Positions 45,172-53,705 of a stretch of DNA of 64,000 nt are shown here, piece by piece. The translations under genes and the position numbers were made by a program. Under the pieces are notes generated by a model. The model was not told the origin of the DNA. It did not search any database and worked only from the letters and a program-made list of their open reading frames with translations. Position 1 is the stretch's first letter, and each line of letters starts with the position of its first letter. This DNA comes from Porticoccaceae bacterium LTM1 (GTDB taxonomy: Bacteria; Pseudomonadota; Gammaproteobacteria; Pseudomonadales; Porticoccaceae), in assembly GCA_030252795.1 (NCBI GenBank), contig CP127080.1, positions 1,996,501-2,060,500 of the forward strand, written 5' to 3'.

Positions 45172-46293
45172 CTAACTCCACTCACCAGGCGGCACTGGCA
45201 AGTCGGTGGGCTTCTCAGGCATTTCACCGCCCATCATATTATTGAGCTGGTATACGTAAGCCAGCACCTGCGCCACCGCCAAATACATATCTGCTGGAAT
45301 TTCCTGATTTATTTCAGTGGTAGCGTACAGCGCCCGCGCCAGAGGCGGCGCTGAAAACAGAGTGACGTTGTTTTGACGGGCAATTTCACGAATATTGGCG
45401 GCAATTAAATCCTTACCTTTTGCCACCACTACCGGCGCACCACCAGCATCATCGTCGTACTTCAGGGCAACGGCATAGTGCGTGGGGTTAGTAATTACCA
45501 CATCAGCTTTTGGCACTTCGTCCATCATCCGGCGCTGGGACATCTCCCTCTGCAACTGGCGCACTTTACCTTTTACTTCCGGGCGCCCCTCGCTCTCTTT
45601 CATCTCGTCCTTGACTTCCTGTTTGGTCATTTTCAGCTGTTTATTGTGCTGATAAAGCTGGAACGGCACGTCGATAGCTGCAATTAAAATCAGCGCCGCA
45701 CTGAGAATTAAAAACGACCAGCCAAACATGGATGCGGAGTGAGCAAGCCCCTCCTCCAACCCTTCCGCACCCAGGCCAATCAAATCGTCCAACAATTCCG
45801 CCAGCACCAGGTACGCCACCCCTGCAACAACCAGAAATTTGGCAATGGCTTTTAGTAATTCCACCGCACTTTTGGCGGAAAACATTCGAGCGATACCTTT
45901 AAACACATTGAGTTTTTCCACCTTAAAGGCCACCGCCTTAATACTGAATGCAAAACCGCCAACACTGAGCGGCCCTAAAAATGCTGCAACAATCAGCAAT
46001 ACAAAAAGTGGAATTAATATTTTTATCCCGGTGACAAAAGTATCACCCAGCGAAGCCACCATCGCCGAAGGGTTATAGATTGACTTAATATCGATCGACA
46101 GACTGTCGCTCAACAGCGCAGCGAGATCACGGAGCATAAATTCGCCCATAAACAGTAACCCCACAGCACCGCACACCAGCGACAACATGGTATTGAGTTC
46201 GCGTGAGCGCGCTACCTGCCCTTTTTCGCGAGCTTCCCGCTGCCGTTTCGGCGTGGGATCTTCTGTTTTTTCCTGACCCTGATCTTCAGCCAT
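45172..46293 (-). CDS. flhB: FlhB, flagellar export substrate-specificity switch
   Basis: The 373-residue FlhB has an N-terminal membrane part with four helices (to about residue 210) and a cytoplasmic domain with the autocleavage motif ADVVITNPTHYAVALKY (NPTH at about 263-266). Cleavage there switches export from hook to filament. It overlaps fliR by 8 bp. The flanking flhA is 382 bp downstream. Confidence 0.95.
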   Translation of the reverse strand: MAEDQGQEKTEDPTPKRQREAREKGQVARSRELNTMLSLVCGAVGLLFMGEFMLRDLAALLSDSLSIDIKSIYNPSAMVASLGDTFVTGIKILIPLFVLLIVAAFLGPLSVGGFAFSIKAVAFKVEKLNVFKGIARMFSAKSAVELLKAIAKFLVVAGVAYLVLAELLDDLIGLGAEGLEEGLAHSASMFGWSFLILSAALILIAAIDVPFQLYQHNKQLKMTKQEVKDEMKESEGRPEVKGKVRQLQREMSQRRMMDEVPKADVVITNPTHYAVALKYDDDAGGAPVVVAKGKDLIAANIREIARQNNVTLFSAPPLARALYATTEINQEIPADMYLAVAQVLAYVYQLNNMMGGEMPEKPTDLPVPPGEWS

Positions 46294-47062
46294 TGCGAAT
46301 AATCTCCTGCAATGTCATCAGGGCGTCGGCAAACAGTTGGGAAATTTGTGGCAATAGACTGGAGGTGCTGAACAGCACCAGAACAAATCCGGCCAGCAAG
46401 GTGATCGGAAAACCTACCGCGAAAATATTTAATTGCGGTGCAACGCGGGTCATTACACCAAACGACAGGTTAACAAGCAGCATGGACGTCATTACCGGCA
46501 AAGCTACCAACACGCCACCGGCAAACATATAAGTCCCCCAACTGGCAATTTGCCAGGCGAAATCCGCGGTAAAACCGGCGCTGCCGATGGGCAGTAACCG
46601 AAAACTCTGCACCAGGGTTTCCAGTAGCAATAGATGCCCATCCAGGGCCAGAAAAACCAGCGTGGTAAATACGGTGTAGTACTGGCTCATCACTGGAACC
46701 TGCACGCCATTCTGTGGATCCACTGCCGAGGCAAAGCCGAGCCCCATACTCATCGCCACATTCTGGCCGGCAATTACCATCGCCCCCATCACCAGCTGCA
46801 ATAAAAAGCCCATCGCCACGCCAATCAAAACCTGTTGCAAGGTAATTAAATAACCGGCTGGAGAAAATGGTTCAACGGCGGGAGCTGCAGGCAAAACCGG
46901 GTAGAGCATAAAAGAGATCACCAGTGCCAGCACAATGCGAATTCGTACCGGCAATGTACGCGCACCCCACACAGGCGCGGCCATGAACATGGCGCTCAGG
47001 CGAACAAAGGGCCAGAACAGGCTGCCGACCCAGGAGTAGATTTCGGAAGTGGTTAATTCCAT
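46286..47062 (-). CDS. fliR: FliR, flagellar export membrane protein
   Basis: The 258-residue FliR has six hydrophobic segments, with GQNVAMSMGLGFASAVDPQN as the family's central motif. It is part of the FliPQR export channel. The ATG at 47062 has no visible Shine-Dalgarno: a direct array of GTCGGAC heptamers ends 4 bp upstream of the start. FliQ is 76 bp upstream of fliR and the two are normally only a few bases apart. Confidence 0.93.
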   Translation of the reverse strand: MELTTSEIYSWVGSLFWPFVRLSAMFMAAPVWGARTLPVRIRIVLALVISFMLYPVLPAAPAVEPFSPAGYLITLQQVLIGVAMGFLLQLVMGAMVIAGQNVAMSMGLGFASAVDPQNGVQVPVMSQYYTVFTTLVFLALDGHLLLLETLVQSFRLLPIGSAGFTADFAWQIASWGTYMFAGGVLVALPVMTSMLLVNLSFGVMTRVAPQLNIFAVGFPITLLAGFVLVLFSTSSLLPQISQLFADALMTLQEIIRNG

Positions 47063-47066
47063 ATTG

Positions 47067-47095
47067 GTCGGACGTCGGACGTCGGACGTCGGACG
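47067..47095. repeat. Heptamer direct repeat GTCGGAC, about four copies, at fliR start
   Basis: The sequence reads GTCGGAC four times in direct tandem, next to the fliR start codon. The same unit, in inverted pairs, occurs between aspS and yebC at 6389-6506. The array occupies the place of the ribosome-binding region of fliR. Confidence 0.75.
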
Positions 47096-47138
47096 CCAAA
47101 ACCCCTAAAAATATATTCAGGCTTTTTCATCACGCACG

Positions 47139-47408
47139 TCACCCAATTAAATTGGGAATATCCAGAAACAGGTTTTCCGCAAACGACAGCCACACATCCA
47201 GCATCCAGGGACCGGCAATGGCGAGTGCGGCGGCGAGACCAATCAGTTTGGGAATAAAGCTCAGGGTCATTTCCTGAATTTGAGTGGCGGCCTGAAAAAT
47301 ACCAATCAGCAGACCGATAGCCAGTGCCGACAGCAGCAGCGGCGCACTCAACAGTACCGTAATCGTGAGCGCATTGCGGGCGAGATCCATAACCGATTCG
47401 GGTGTCAT
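47139..47408 (-). CDS. fliQ: FliQ, flagellar export membrane protein
   Basis: An 89-residue protein with two membrane helices (about 16-38 and 55-75) and the FliQ signature LLIGIFQAATQIQEMTLSFI (about 28-47). With FliP and FliR it makes the export channel. It follows fliP by 13 bp. Confidence 0.93.
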   Translation of the reverse strand: MTPESVMDLARNALTITVLLSAPLLLSALAIGLLIGIFQAATQIQEMTLSFIPKLIGLAAALAIAGPWMLDVWLSFAENLFLDIPNLIG

Positions 47409-47421
47409 TATTTATTCCCCG

Positions 47422-48168
47422 CTAAGTGTAGAAACTGGAGGCCAGCGTGCCGAGAATCAGCGACCAACCGTCTACCAGAACAAACAACATAATTTTGAAG
47501 GGCATCGAGATCAGCATGGGCGACAGCATCATCATACCCATAGACATCAATACACTCGCCACCACCAGATCGATAATCAAAAACGGAATAAAAATCATAA
47601 AGCCAATCTGGAAAGCGGTTTTTAGTTCGCTGGTTACAAAGGCCGGCAACAGCACACTGAACGGTGCATCTTCCGGCCCTTCCAGCTGCTCCAGCCCGGC
47701 CATATCGGCAAACATCGCCAGATCATTTTCACGAGTCTGGTTGAGCATAAAATCACGAAGCGGCTGACTGGCAGCCTGCATCGCGGTGGTAAATTCCATC
47801 TTGTCTTCGATGTAAGGTTTGATACCAGCGTCGTAGGCTTTTTCAAACACCGGCGTCATGATGAAAATACTGGTAAACAAAGCCAGACCGATCAGCACCT
47901 GATTGGAGGGCGTGGACGCGGTGCCAAGCGCCTGCCGCAAAATCGACAGCACTACAATAATGCGGGTAAAAGAGGTCATGGTGATCAGCGCTGTCGGCAA
48001 CAGGCTGAGCACCGTCATAATCAGAAGAATCTGAATGGTGGTGCTGTAGGTTTGGCCACCGTCAGCATTGGGCGTTACGGTGAGCAAATCCAGACCCTGC
48101 TCGGCAAAGGCCAGTGTCGGCAAAGCCAGAAAGCAAATCGCCGCCATTATTTTGAACAGCTTTTTCAC
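47422..48168 (-). CDS. fliP: FliP, flagellar export membrane protein
   Basis: The 248-residue FliP has a cleavable signal peptide (to about residue 22, TLAFA), then helices with [20 protein letters not shown] (about 57-76) and [20 protein letters not shown] (about 185-204). It assembles the core of the export gate. It overlaps fliO by 4 bp. Confidence 0.95.
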   Translation of the reverse strand: MKKLFKIMAAICFLALPTLAFAEQGLDLLTVTPNADGGQTYSTTIQILLIMTVLSLLPTALITMTSFTRIIVVLSILRQALGTASTPSNQVLIGLALFTSIFIMTPVFEKAYDAGIKPYIEDKMEFTTAMQAASQPLRDFMLNQTRENDLAMFADMAGLEQLEGPEDAPFSVLLPAFVTSELKTAFQIGFMIFIPFLIIDLVVASVLMSMGMMMLSPMLISMPFKIMLFVLVDGWSLILGTLASSFYT

Positions 48169-48608
48169 GAGCGATCTCCGCCCTTGCCGAGACCGCTAAG
48201 AATCGTCGCAAAATGATTTCCGGCAGCAGAAGGGGTTTTCTGGTTTGGATCAATTACCGGCTCATCAAAAACATGCAAGGTAGTAACACGCCCCGGAGAC
48301 ACCCCCAGCAACATCTGTTTATCACCCACCTGAACCAGCACGGCACGCTCACGTGCCCCCAGACTCATCGCCGCCAAAACATGCATTTTTGCCAGATCAT
48401 TTCCCGGCATACGATTCAATTTTTTCAGCAACCACGCCAGCGCGCCAATGCCCACAAGCACTACGGCAAGACTCATCACCAGCTGCAAAATATAGGCACC
48501 ACTGTTGGTTTTTTCTGCCAGCGGTATAGCCTGCTCCGGATCAGCTGCCAGCGCGGTACCGGCAATCAAAAACAAAATCAGCAGTGATTTGGGGGCAAAG
48601 GCTTTCAT
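48165..48608 (-). CDS. fliO: FliO, flagellar export accessory protein
   Basis: The 147-residue protein has an N-terminal signal-like segment ([14 protein letters not shown]), one membrane helix (about 40-62, [20 protein letters not shown]) and a cytoplasmic domain with [20 protein letters not shown] and [20 protein letters not shown]. FliO stabilises FliP during assembly. It begins 2 bp after the fliN stop. Confidence 0.92.
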   Translation of the reverse strand: MKAFAPKSLLILFLIAGTALAADPEQAIPLAEKTNSGAYILQLVMSLAVVLVGIGALAWLLKKLNRMPGNDLAKMHVLAAMSLGARERAVLVQVGDKQMLLGVSPGRVTTLHVFDEPVIDPNQKTPSAAGNHFATILSGLGKGGDRS

Positions 48609-48610
48609 AA

Positions 48611-49027
48611 TTATTTCAACTTTTTAAAACGCTCGGCAGGATTTACCACGTCAGTGAGGCGAATGCCGAACCGCTCGTTAACTACTACCACCTCACCTTT
48701 TGCCACCAGCGTGCCATTAACCAGCACGTCCAGAGGCTCACCCACCAAACGCTCCAGCTCCACTACAGAACCGGGGTTGTATTGCATCAAGTCGCGAATC
48801 GGCACCTGGGTGCGACCAATTTCCACGGTGACTTTCACCGGAATATCGAGAATCGCATTCAGGTTCAGGTCGCCACCGTGGCTGGCCATCGGCTCGGCCG
48901 ACATGGTGGCCACATCGTCTGGTTGATAGGCTTGCGCCTGCGGCTGATCAGCGGCCATTTCTGCCGCCATAGCTGCCGCCATCTGGTCTTCCAGCGACAT
49001 CTCACTGGTATCTATTTGATCACTCAC
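48611..49027 (-). CDS. fliN: FliN, flagellar C-ring protein
   Basis: The 138-residue FliN starts at GTG 49027, preceded by TTGGAGAG (spacing 4-5), with four upstream in-frame codons up to a TTG at 49039 being the alternative. An acidic, Ala/Met-rich N-terminus is followed by the SpoA domain (about 62-136) with LDIPVKVTVEIGRTQVPIRD, NPGSVVELERLVGEPLDVLV and VVVVNERFGIRLTDVV. It is the switch-ring component that binds FliM and FliH. No fliM gene precedes it: fliL ends 26 bp upstream of the GTG. Confidence 0.93.
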   Translation of the reverse strand: MSDQIDTSEMSLEDQMAAAMAAEMAADQPQAQAYQPDDVATMSAEPMASHGGDLNLNAILDIPVKVTVEIGRTQVPIRDLMQYNPGSVVELERLVGEPLDVLVNGTLVAKGEVVVVNERFGIRLTDVVNPAERFKKLK

Positions 49028-49053
49028 TTGGCTCTCCAACTATTTGCAGACAG

Positions 49054-49620
49054 TTACTGCATCACGAAGTCGGTCAGGTACACCTCTTCAATGCCGGTAC
49101 CGTCCGGCAGGCGAACAATGCCCTGTACCTTGCTACGAATCTGGTCACGCAGTACCTGCTTGCCCTCCACACTGCCAAGCTCTTCGTACGTGCTGTTGCT
49201 GAGCAAAGCGACAACTTCGTGGCGAATGGCTGGCATATGGTGACGCACTCGCTCAACCACATCTTCACTGTGAGTCATTACCGACACTGAAACCTGCAAG
49301 TAACGCAGCACACCGTTGTGAGCAAAATTAACCACAAACTGTTGGCTCAGCGGCTCGTAGATAGTGGTCATGTCATTACTCACGGCTTGTCCGGAATTTG
49401 AATCAGGTCCTGCGGGGCTGTCTTTCTCTTCGCCATTTTCCGCACTGGCTTCAGTTACAACCTCTTCGTTGGCTGAAGAAGAACCGGCAGTCAGGTAGAC
49501 CGTAAGACCGACACCGACACCAACCAAAACTGCAACCGCTACCGCGATAATCAGGGTATTTTTCATACCGCCCTCTTTTTTGCCCTTGCCCAAATCGAGT
49601 TCAGGATTTTTCTCAGCCAT
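49054..49620 (-). CDS. fliL: FliL, flagellar basal-body-associated protein
   Basis: The 188-residue FliL starts at ATG 49620 (MAEKNPELDLGKGKKEGG). It has one membrane helix (about 24-44) and a periplasmic domain with FVVNFAHNGVLRYLQVSVSV, ending GTGIEEVYLTDFVMQ. It stabilises stator complexes around the motor. A sigma-54-type promoter lies about 100 bp upstream. It is followed directly by fliN, with fliM missing. Confidence 0.93.
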   Translation of the reverse strand: MAEKNPELDLGKGKKEGGMKNTLIIAVAVAVLVGVGVGLTVYLTAGSSSANEEVVTEASAENGEEKDSPAGPDSNSGQAVSNDMTTIYEPLSQQFVVNFAHNGVLRYLQVSVSVMTHSEDVVERVRHHMPAIRHEVVALLSNSTYEELGSVEGKQVLRDQIRSKVQGIVRLPDGTGIEEVYLTDFVMQ

Positions 49621-49718
49621 TCTGTATGAGCTCCAGATTGTCTTCCTGCCATGTACGACTGGTGATTCACAGCCATGAAAATTCAAATATGCAATCAATC
49701 ACCTACTGGCAGGCAAAT

Positions 49719-49736
49719 AAGCAATTGTCATGCCAT
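49719..49736 (-). promoter_or_regulatory. Sigma-54 promoter upstream of fliL
   Basis: On the minus strand TGGCATGACAATTGCTT matches the -24 TGGCA and -12 TTGCT elements with exactly ten bases between GG and GC. It lies about 100 bp before fliL, consistent with a FleQ- or FleR-activated class of flagellar genes. Confidence 0.65.
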
Positions 49737-49904
49737 GAAGATAAGTCTTTGTATTTCAGTAAGTTGGAGAACTAAACATTTGGAAAGGACAAAGTTTTGA
49801 CGGGGGAAATACGAAGTCAGGGAAAGGGGAACGCCGGGAAACTGGCTGTTATCAGCTTTTTAAATGCTTAGCATTTGGAGTAGGTCAGTTTCAAACCGAA
49901 AGAG

Positions 49905-50006
49905 TGGGTTGTGTAGGGTTTTCTGAGACCGTGGCCAGCATGGATACTGGCCTCGAGTCTCCATGGATGGGTCTAAGACGTGTCTCAGAAAACCCTACAC
50001 AACCCA
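49905..50006. repeat. Perfect 25-bp inverted repeat with 52-bp loop
   Basis: The left arm TGGGTTGTGTAGGGTTTTCT... runs to 49929 and its exact complement spans 49982-50006. The loop contains a smaller palindrome GGCCAGCATGGATACTGGCC and a CATGGATGG box. The stem would be very stable in RNA. It lies between fliK and fliL, on a stretch with no gene. Confidence 0.85.
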
Positions 50007-50084
50007 CATCTTCCAGTGCGCCACAAGCTGCAGTAAAAGCTTTCTACTATTATCACTGACTACAACCCAAACGCTTTTTATTGT

Positions 50085-51299
50085 TTAAATGTAGTAATCC
50101 ACCAATCCATTACGACTGTCAGCAACAATGGTTTGAGAAGCTACCGATTCACCTTCGACGCCATCATCTGAGCCGCCTCCAGCATAACCACTACCGCTCT
50201 GGCCATCCCGACCATTTTCACTATTCATACTGCGCTGTTGGGAAACATTCGCATCGGCCAACTGCAAACCGCTGTCTCCAAACATCTCTCTCAAACGCGG
50301 CATCGCTGCTTCAAGTGCTTCGCGTGTGGCAGCGTTCTGGGCAAAGAAGGTCACACTAGTGCGATCACCGTCGCTGTGAATCTTCACCTCCATAGAACCC
50401 AACTCAGGTGGATTCAGGCGAATCTCCGCAGTCTGGTTACCGCGCTCTACCAGAACCCGCAATCTAGTCCCCATTTCCTGGGCCCAGCCCTCTTCGCCAA
50501 CCGGCGTGTTCATACTGACCTGAGGTCGCTGGGCGTCCAGCTCAGAACTCGCAAATGGTCTTGCCGCATCAGCCACTGGATTAGTAGAACCGTTTGCTGC
50601 ACCAACCTGTACCACCTGAAAAGAAGTGTTCTGCTCCAGCGCGGTTTGCTGGCCAACGTTTTCCATTACCGCGGCAAACTCCGGTTTAATCACCGGCGTG
50701 TTTTGCACAGACTGGGGCAAAACCGCATCCTGCTCAGCCAGATTAAAAGGAGCATTACCCAAAGCTGGTTGCGGTCGCTGCGGATCAACTTCTTCCGAGC
50801 GGTCGGCCATCATTACTCCCGCCGGAGTTTCTGCCCCCGTCGCCTGCTCCGCATTGCCCGGCTGCTTACCATTCAATAATTGCTGGATGGCAAACGGCAA
50901 TGGCTTGCCGTCCACCGGCAAAGCGTCACCCTTGGCAACTTCAATTTGCGGTGTGACTGTATTTATCACTTCCCGAAACTGGGCCAGCACTGGCGGCGAT
51001 ATCGATGCAGCATTCTCCGGATCCGCCAGCCATTGTTCAGCGGCTTCTACCAGTTCGGACAACTCCTCCATTTCTGGTGGTGTCTCTCGCTCCAGAGCCG
51101 TAAGCAACTGCTGCAGCTGTGGTGGCAACGGCTGCTCTTCCAGCTTTCCCGACCCGGCCTGCAAAACTTCCCCGACCCTTTTTAACTGATCAGCAAAACT
51201 GCCATCAATCCGGGCCGCTGCCTCACCAAGCGAGTTGCCGGGTGCGCGTGGCGCTATCACCTCGGCCGCCTGGATTGGCAAAATCATGTTCGCCTGCAT
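50085..51299 (-). CDS. fliK: FliK, flagellar hook-length control protein
   Basis: The 404-residue protein has a long low-complexity, Gln/Ala/Pro-rich N-terminal region and a conserved C-terminal FliK domain (about 280-370) containing AEIRLNPPELGSMEVKIHSD and VTFFAQNAATREALEAAMPR. FliK measures hook length and triggers FlhB switching. A sigma-54-like promoter (51360-51376) lies about 60 bp upstream of the start. It is the left edge of the second flagellar block. Confidence 0.9.
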   Translation of the reverse strand: MQANMILPIQAAEVIAPRAPGNSLGEAAARIDGSFADQLKRVGEVLQAGSGKLEEQPLPPQLQQLLTALERETPPEMEELSELVEAAEQWLADPENAASISPPVLAQFREVINTVTPQIEVAKGDALPVDGKPLPFAIQQLLNGKQPGNAEQATGAETPAGVMMADRSEEVDPQRPQPALGNAPFNLAEQDAVLPQSVQNTPVIKPEFAAVMENVGQQTALEQNTSFQVVQVGAANGSTNPVADAARPFASSELDAQRPQVSMNTPVGEEGWAQEMGTRLRVLVERGNQTAEIRLNPPELGSMEVKIHSDGDRTSVTFFAQNAATREALEAAMPRLREMFGDSGLQLADANVSQQRSMNSENGRDGQSGSGYAGGGSDDGVEGESVASQTIVADSRNGLVDYYI

Positions 51300-51359
51300 C
51301 TTATGTGCTCCGCGTAAAAAGTGGTTTCATTCCATTCCTGTTCTCATATCGCATAACAC

Positions 51360-51376
51360 TGCAAAACCCTTGCCAA
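51360..51376 (-). promoter_or_regulatory. Sigma-54 promoter upstream of fliK
   Basis: On the minus strand TTGGCAAGGGTTTTGCA has GG and GC ten bases apart, with -24 TTGGCA and -12 TTGCA. It lies in the 175-bp gap between fliK and the divergent CoA-transferase gene. Confidence 0.65.
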
Positions 51377-51474
51377 GTTTTGAGACCATGGATTTCCTTT
51401 GGGCAATATCACCCGCAGGCATTCGCGGCTATAATCTTGCGCTTTGTGTCCACTGGCCCCAAAGAGAATCCATC

Positions 51475-52671
51475 ATGTCCCACCGCCCGCTCGACGGAAT
51501 TCGTGTTATTGAAGTTGGCCAACTCCTGGCTGGCCCATTCACCGGCTCAATGCTTGCTTACTTTGGCGCCGAAGTGATCAAAATCGAACCACCAAATGGG
51601 GGCGACCCAATACGCGGCTGGCGAAAGCTGGAAGAGAGTGGTACCTCGTTCTGGTGGCGTAGCCTTGGGCGCAACAAGAAATGCGTCACTCTGGATTTGA
51701 AAACCGATAAAGGCCGCGCGCTGACCAAACAGCTGATTGACGGTGCCGACGTAGTCATCGAAAACTTTCGGCCCGGTACCATGGAAAAGTGGGGACTTGG
51801 CCCTGAGGAATTCAAACAGACCAACCCAGGGCTGGTTTATGCCCGCATCTCCGGTTACGGCCAGACCGGCCCCTACTCCCATAAACCAGGCTTTGCGTCT
51901 GCCTGCGAGGCTATCAGCGGCTTTCGCTATGTGAATGGTCACCCCGGCGAAGCACCAGTTCGCCCCAACCTCTCAATCGGTGACACCATTTCCGGTCTGC
52001 ACGCTGCACTCGGCATTCTGCTTGCGATTATCGAGCGAGATCGCGGCGAAGGTCAGGGGCAAGTGGTAGATGTGGCGCTTTACGAGTCCATGTTCAACCT
52101 GATGGAAGCTGTGATTCCGGAATTCTCGGGAGCTGGCGTAATTCGCGAGCCTTCCGGCAGCACCATTACCGGCATTGTTCCGACCAATACCTATCGCTGT
52201 GCGGATGGAAAATACGTCGTGATCGGCGGTAATGGTGACTCCATTTTCCAACGCCTGATGGTGGCAGCCGAGCGCCCCGAGATGTCGGAAGACCCCCGCT
52301 TTGCCGACAATCCGGGACGGGTTGCCCATCAGCAGGAAATTGACCAGGCACTCAGTGAGTGGTGTGCCCGCTATAACTGCCAACACATTCTCGACAAACT
52401 GGAAGAATCCCGCGTACCGGTTGGGCCTATCTACAACGTCGAAGACATGTTCAACGACCCGCACTTTCAGGCCCGCGGCCTGTTTGAGCGGGTGGAAATC
52501 AACGGCAAACCTCTCGACATCCCAGCCATTATGCCAAGGCTTGGAAAAACCCCGGGCAGTACTGACTGGGCTGGCCCGGAAGTGGGCAGTCATAACAAAG
52601 AAGTGCTTGGCGATATTCTCGGTCTTAGCGAACAGGAAATTGGTGAGCTGACTGAACAGCAAGTAATCTGA
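51475..52671 (+). CDS. CaiB/BaiF family III CoA-transferase
   Basis: The 398-residue product transfers CoA between acids through a covalent glutamyl/aspartyl intermediate. LDGIRVIEVGQLLAGPFTGS at the N-terminus, NFRPGTMEKWGLGPE (about 87-101) and the Asp in LSIGDTISGLHAALGI (Asp at about 167-170) fit the family. The donor and acceptor acids are unknown. I start at ATG 51475, not at the long in-frame upstream start. It is in an operon with hupE-like gene after 3 bp. Confidence 0.9.
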   Translation: MSHRPLDGIRVIEVGQLLAGPFTGSMLAYFGAEVIKIEPPNGGDPIRGWRKLEESGTSFWWRSLGRNKKCVTLDLKTDKGRALTKQLIDGADVVIENFRPGTMEKWGLGPEEFKQTNPGLVYARISGYGQTGPYSHKPGFASACEAISGFRYVNGHPGEAPVRPNLSIGDTISGLHAALGILLAIIERDRGEGQGQVVDVALYESMFNLMEAVIPEFSGAGVIREPSGSTITGIVPTNTYRCADGKYVVIGGNGDSIFQRLMVAAERPEMSEDPRFADNPGRVAHQQEIDQALSEWCARYNCQHILDKLEESRVPVGPIYNVEDMFNDPHFQARGLFERVEINGKPLDIPAIMPRLGKTPGSTDWAGPEVGSHNKEVLGDILGLSEQEIGELTEQQVI

Positions 52672-52674
52672 TTT

Positions 52675-53457
52675 ATGAGTCGATTTTTTCCTGTTTTTTT
52701 ATGGGTTGCCGTGCTGGCAACCTGCCTGGCCAGTAAGTCCGTACTGGCCCACGATGTCGATCCGGAAGTACTGCTCAGTGAGCATTACAAGACAATGGTG
52801 GATTATCGGGGAGGCATCAATTTCGGTTTTGGAATGCCCGCTACCATGGCACCAGACGATGGTGGCGCAGACCTTAAATATGAGCGTATTGAGTTAAGTC
52901 TTGGAGAAATTATCCGCTTTTATGTAAAGGAAGGGTTTAAACACATCATTCCTTCCGGGCTTGACCATGTACTGTTTGTGCTTGGGCTATTTTTCCTCAA
53001 TAGACGACTCAGGCCGCTACTCTGGCAAGTATCCGCCTTTACCGTTGCACACACCATTACCCTGGGCCTCGCCTCAGCCGGTTATATTCCACTCAATCAT
53101 GACTGGGTTGAAGCCCTGATTGCCTTATCGATCTGTTACGTCGCCGTTGAAAACCTGATCACAGATAAGTTGCATAGCTGGCGACCTGTAGTTGTATTTG
53201 GCTTTGGTTTACTGCACGGTATCGGCTTTGCCAGCGTACTCGGTGAAATCGGCCTGCCAAACAACGAGTTTTTCCCAGCCCTGATCAGCTTTAATATCGG
53301 GGTTGAGCTGGGTCAGCTGGCAGTGATATTGCTGGCTTTTCTGGCATTTATCTGGCTATTCAATAAGTCCTGGTACCGAACCGCGATTATGACCCCGGTC
53401 TGCTCAATCATCGCTTTAATAGGCGGCTGGTGGTTTATTGAACGGGCATTTTTATAG
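52675..53457 (+). CDS. HupE/UreJ-family membrane protein
   Basis: The 260-residue protein has a signal peptide (to about residue 26, KSVLAHDV), a short luminal/periplasmic segment and six helices from about 75. The family motifs PSGLDHVLFVLGLFFLNRRL (about 97-116), VAHTITLGLASAGYI and FGFGLLHGIGFASVLGEIGL (about 175-195), with conserved His, point to metal (nickel or cobalt) handling. No hydrogenase or urease gene is nearby, so the substrate is uncertain. A 190-bp MITE-like element follows. Confidence 0.85.
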   Translation: MSRFFPVFLWVAVLATCLASKSVLAHDVDPEVLLSEHYKTMVDYRGGINFGFGMPATMAPDDGGADLKYERIELSLGEIIRFYVKEGFKHIIPSGLDHVLFVLGLFFLNRRLRPLLWQVSAFTVAHTITLGLASAGYIPLNHDWVEALIALSICYVAVENLITDKLHSWRPVVVFGFGLLHGIGFASVLGEIGLPNNEFFPALISFNIGVELGQLAVILLAFLAFIWLFNKSWYRTAIMTPVCSIIALIGGWWFIERAFL

Positions 53458-53466
53458 CGTTTTTTT

Positions 53467-53657
53467 AGGGCCTGTTCACACTAATTGAATATTTACTGTT
53501 GTGGCTAAAAAAGCGCCAATCAAGGCGTGAGGAGAGCAGTTTGGTCACTCCAAATAAACGACGAATAACGCAGAGTGGCGCTTTTTTAGCCACAACCCGA
53601 AGGGCTGAGACCATTTTTTCGTCCAGCAGTAATTATTCAATTAATGTGAACAGGCCC
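53467..53657. mobile_element. MITE-like element, copy 2
   Basis: The ends are AGGGCCTGTTCACACTAATT and the complement ending TGTGAACAGGCCC. An inner pair GTTGTGGCTAAAAAAGCGCC and GGCGCTTTTTTAGCCACAAC forms a perfect stem. It is about 80 bp shorter than the copy at 13332-13601 and has no coding capacity. Confidence 0.75.
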
Positions 53658-53705
53658 AGTAGTATTTTTTTGACTTTAAATATCGACAAAACGGAGTGAA
53701 GGTAG

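Larger units (their letters stand above)
49621..50084. other. 464-bp fliK-fliL gap with sigma-54 site and a long inverted repeat
   Basis: The region contains a sigma-54 promoter at 49719-49736 and a perfect 25-bp inverted repeat with a 52-bp loop at 49905-50006. The remaining DNA has no frame or RNA I can support. Confidence 0.75.
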
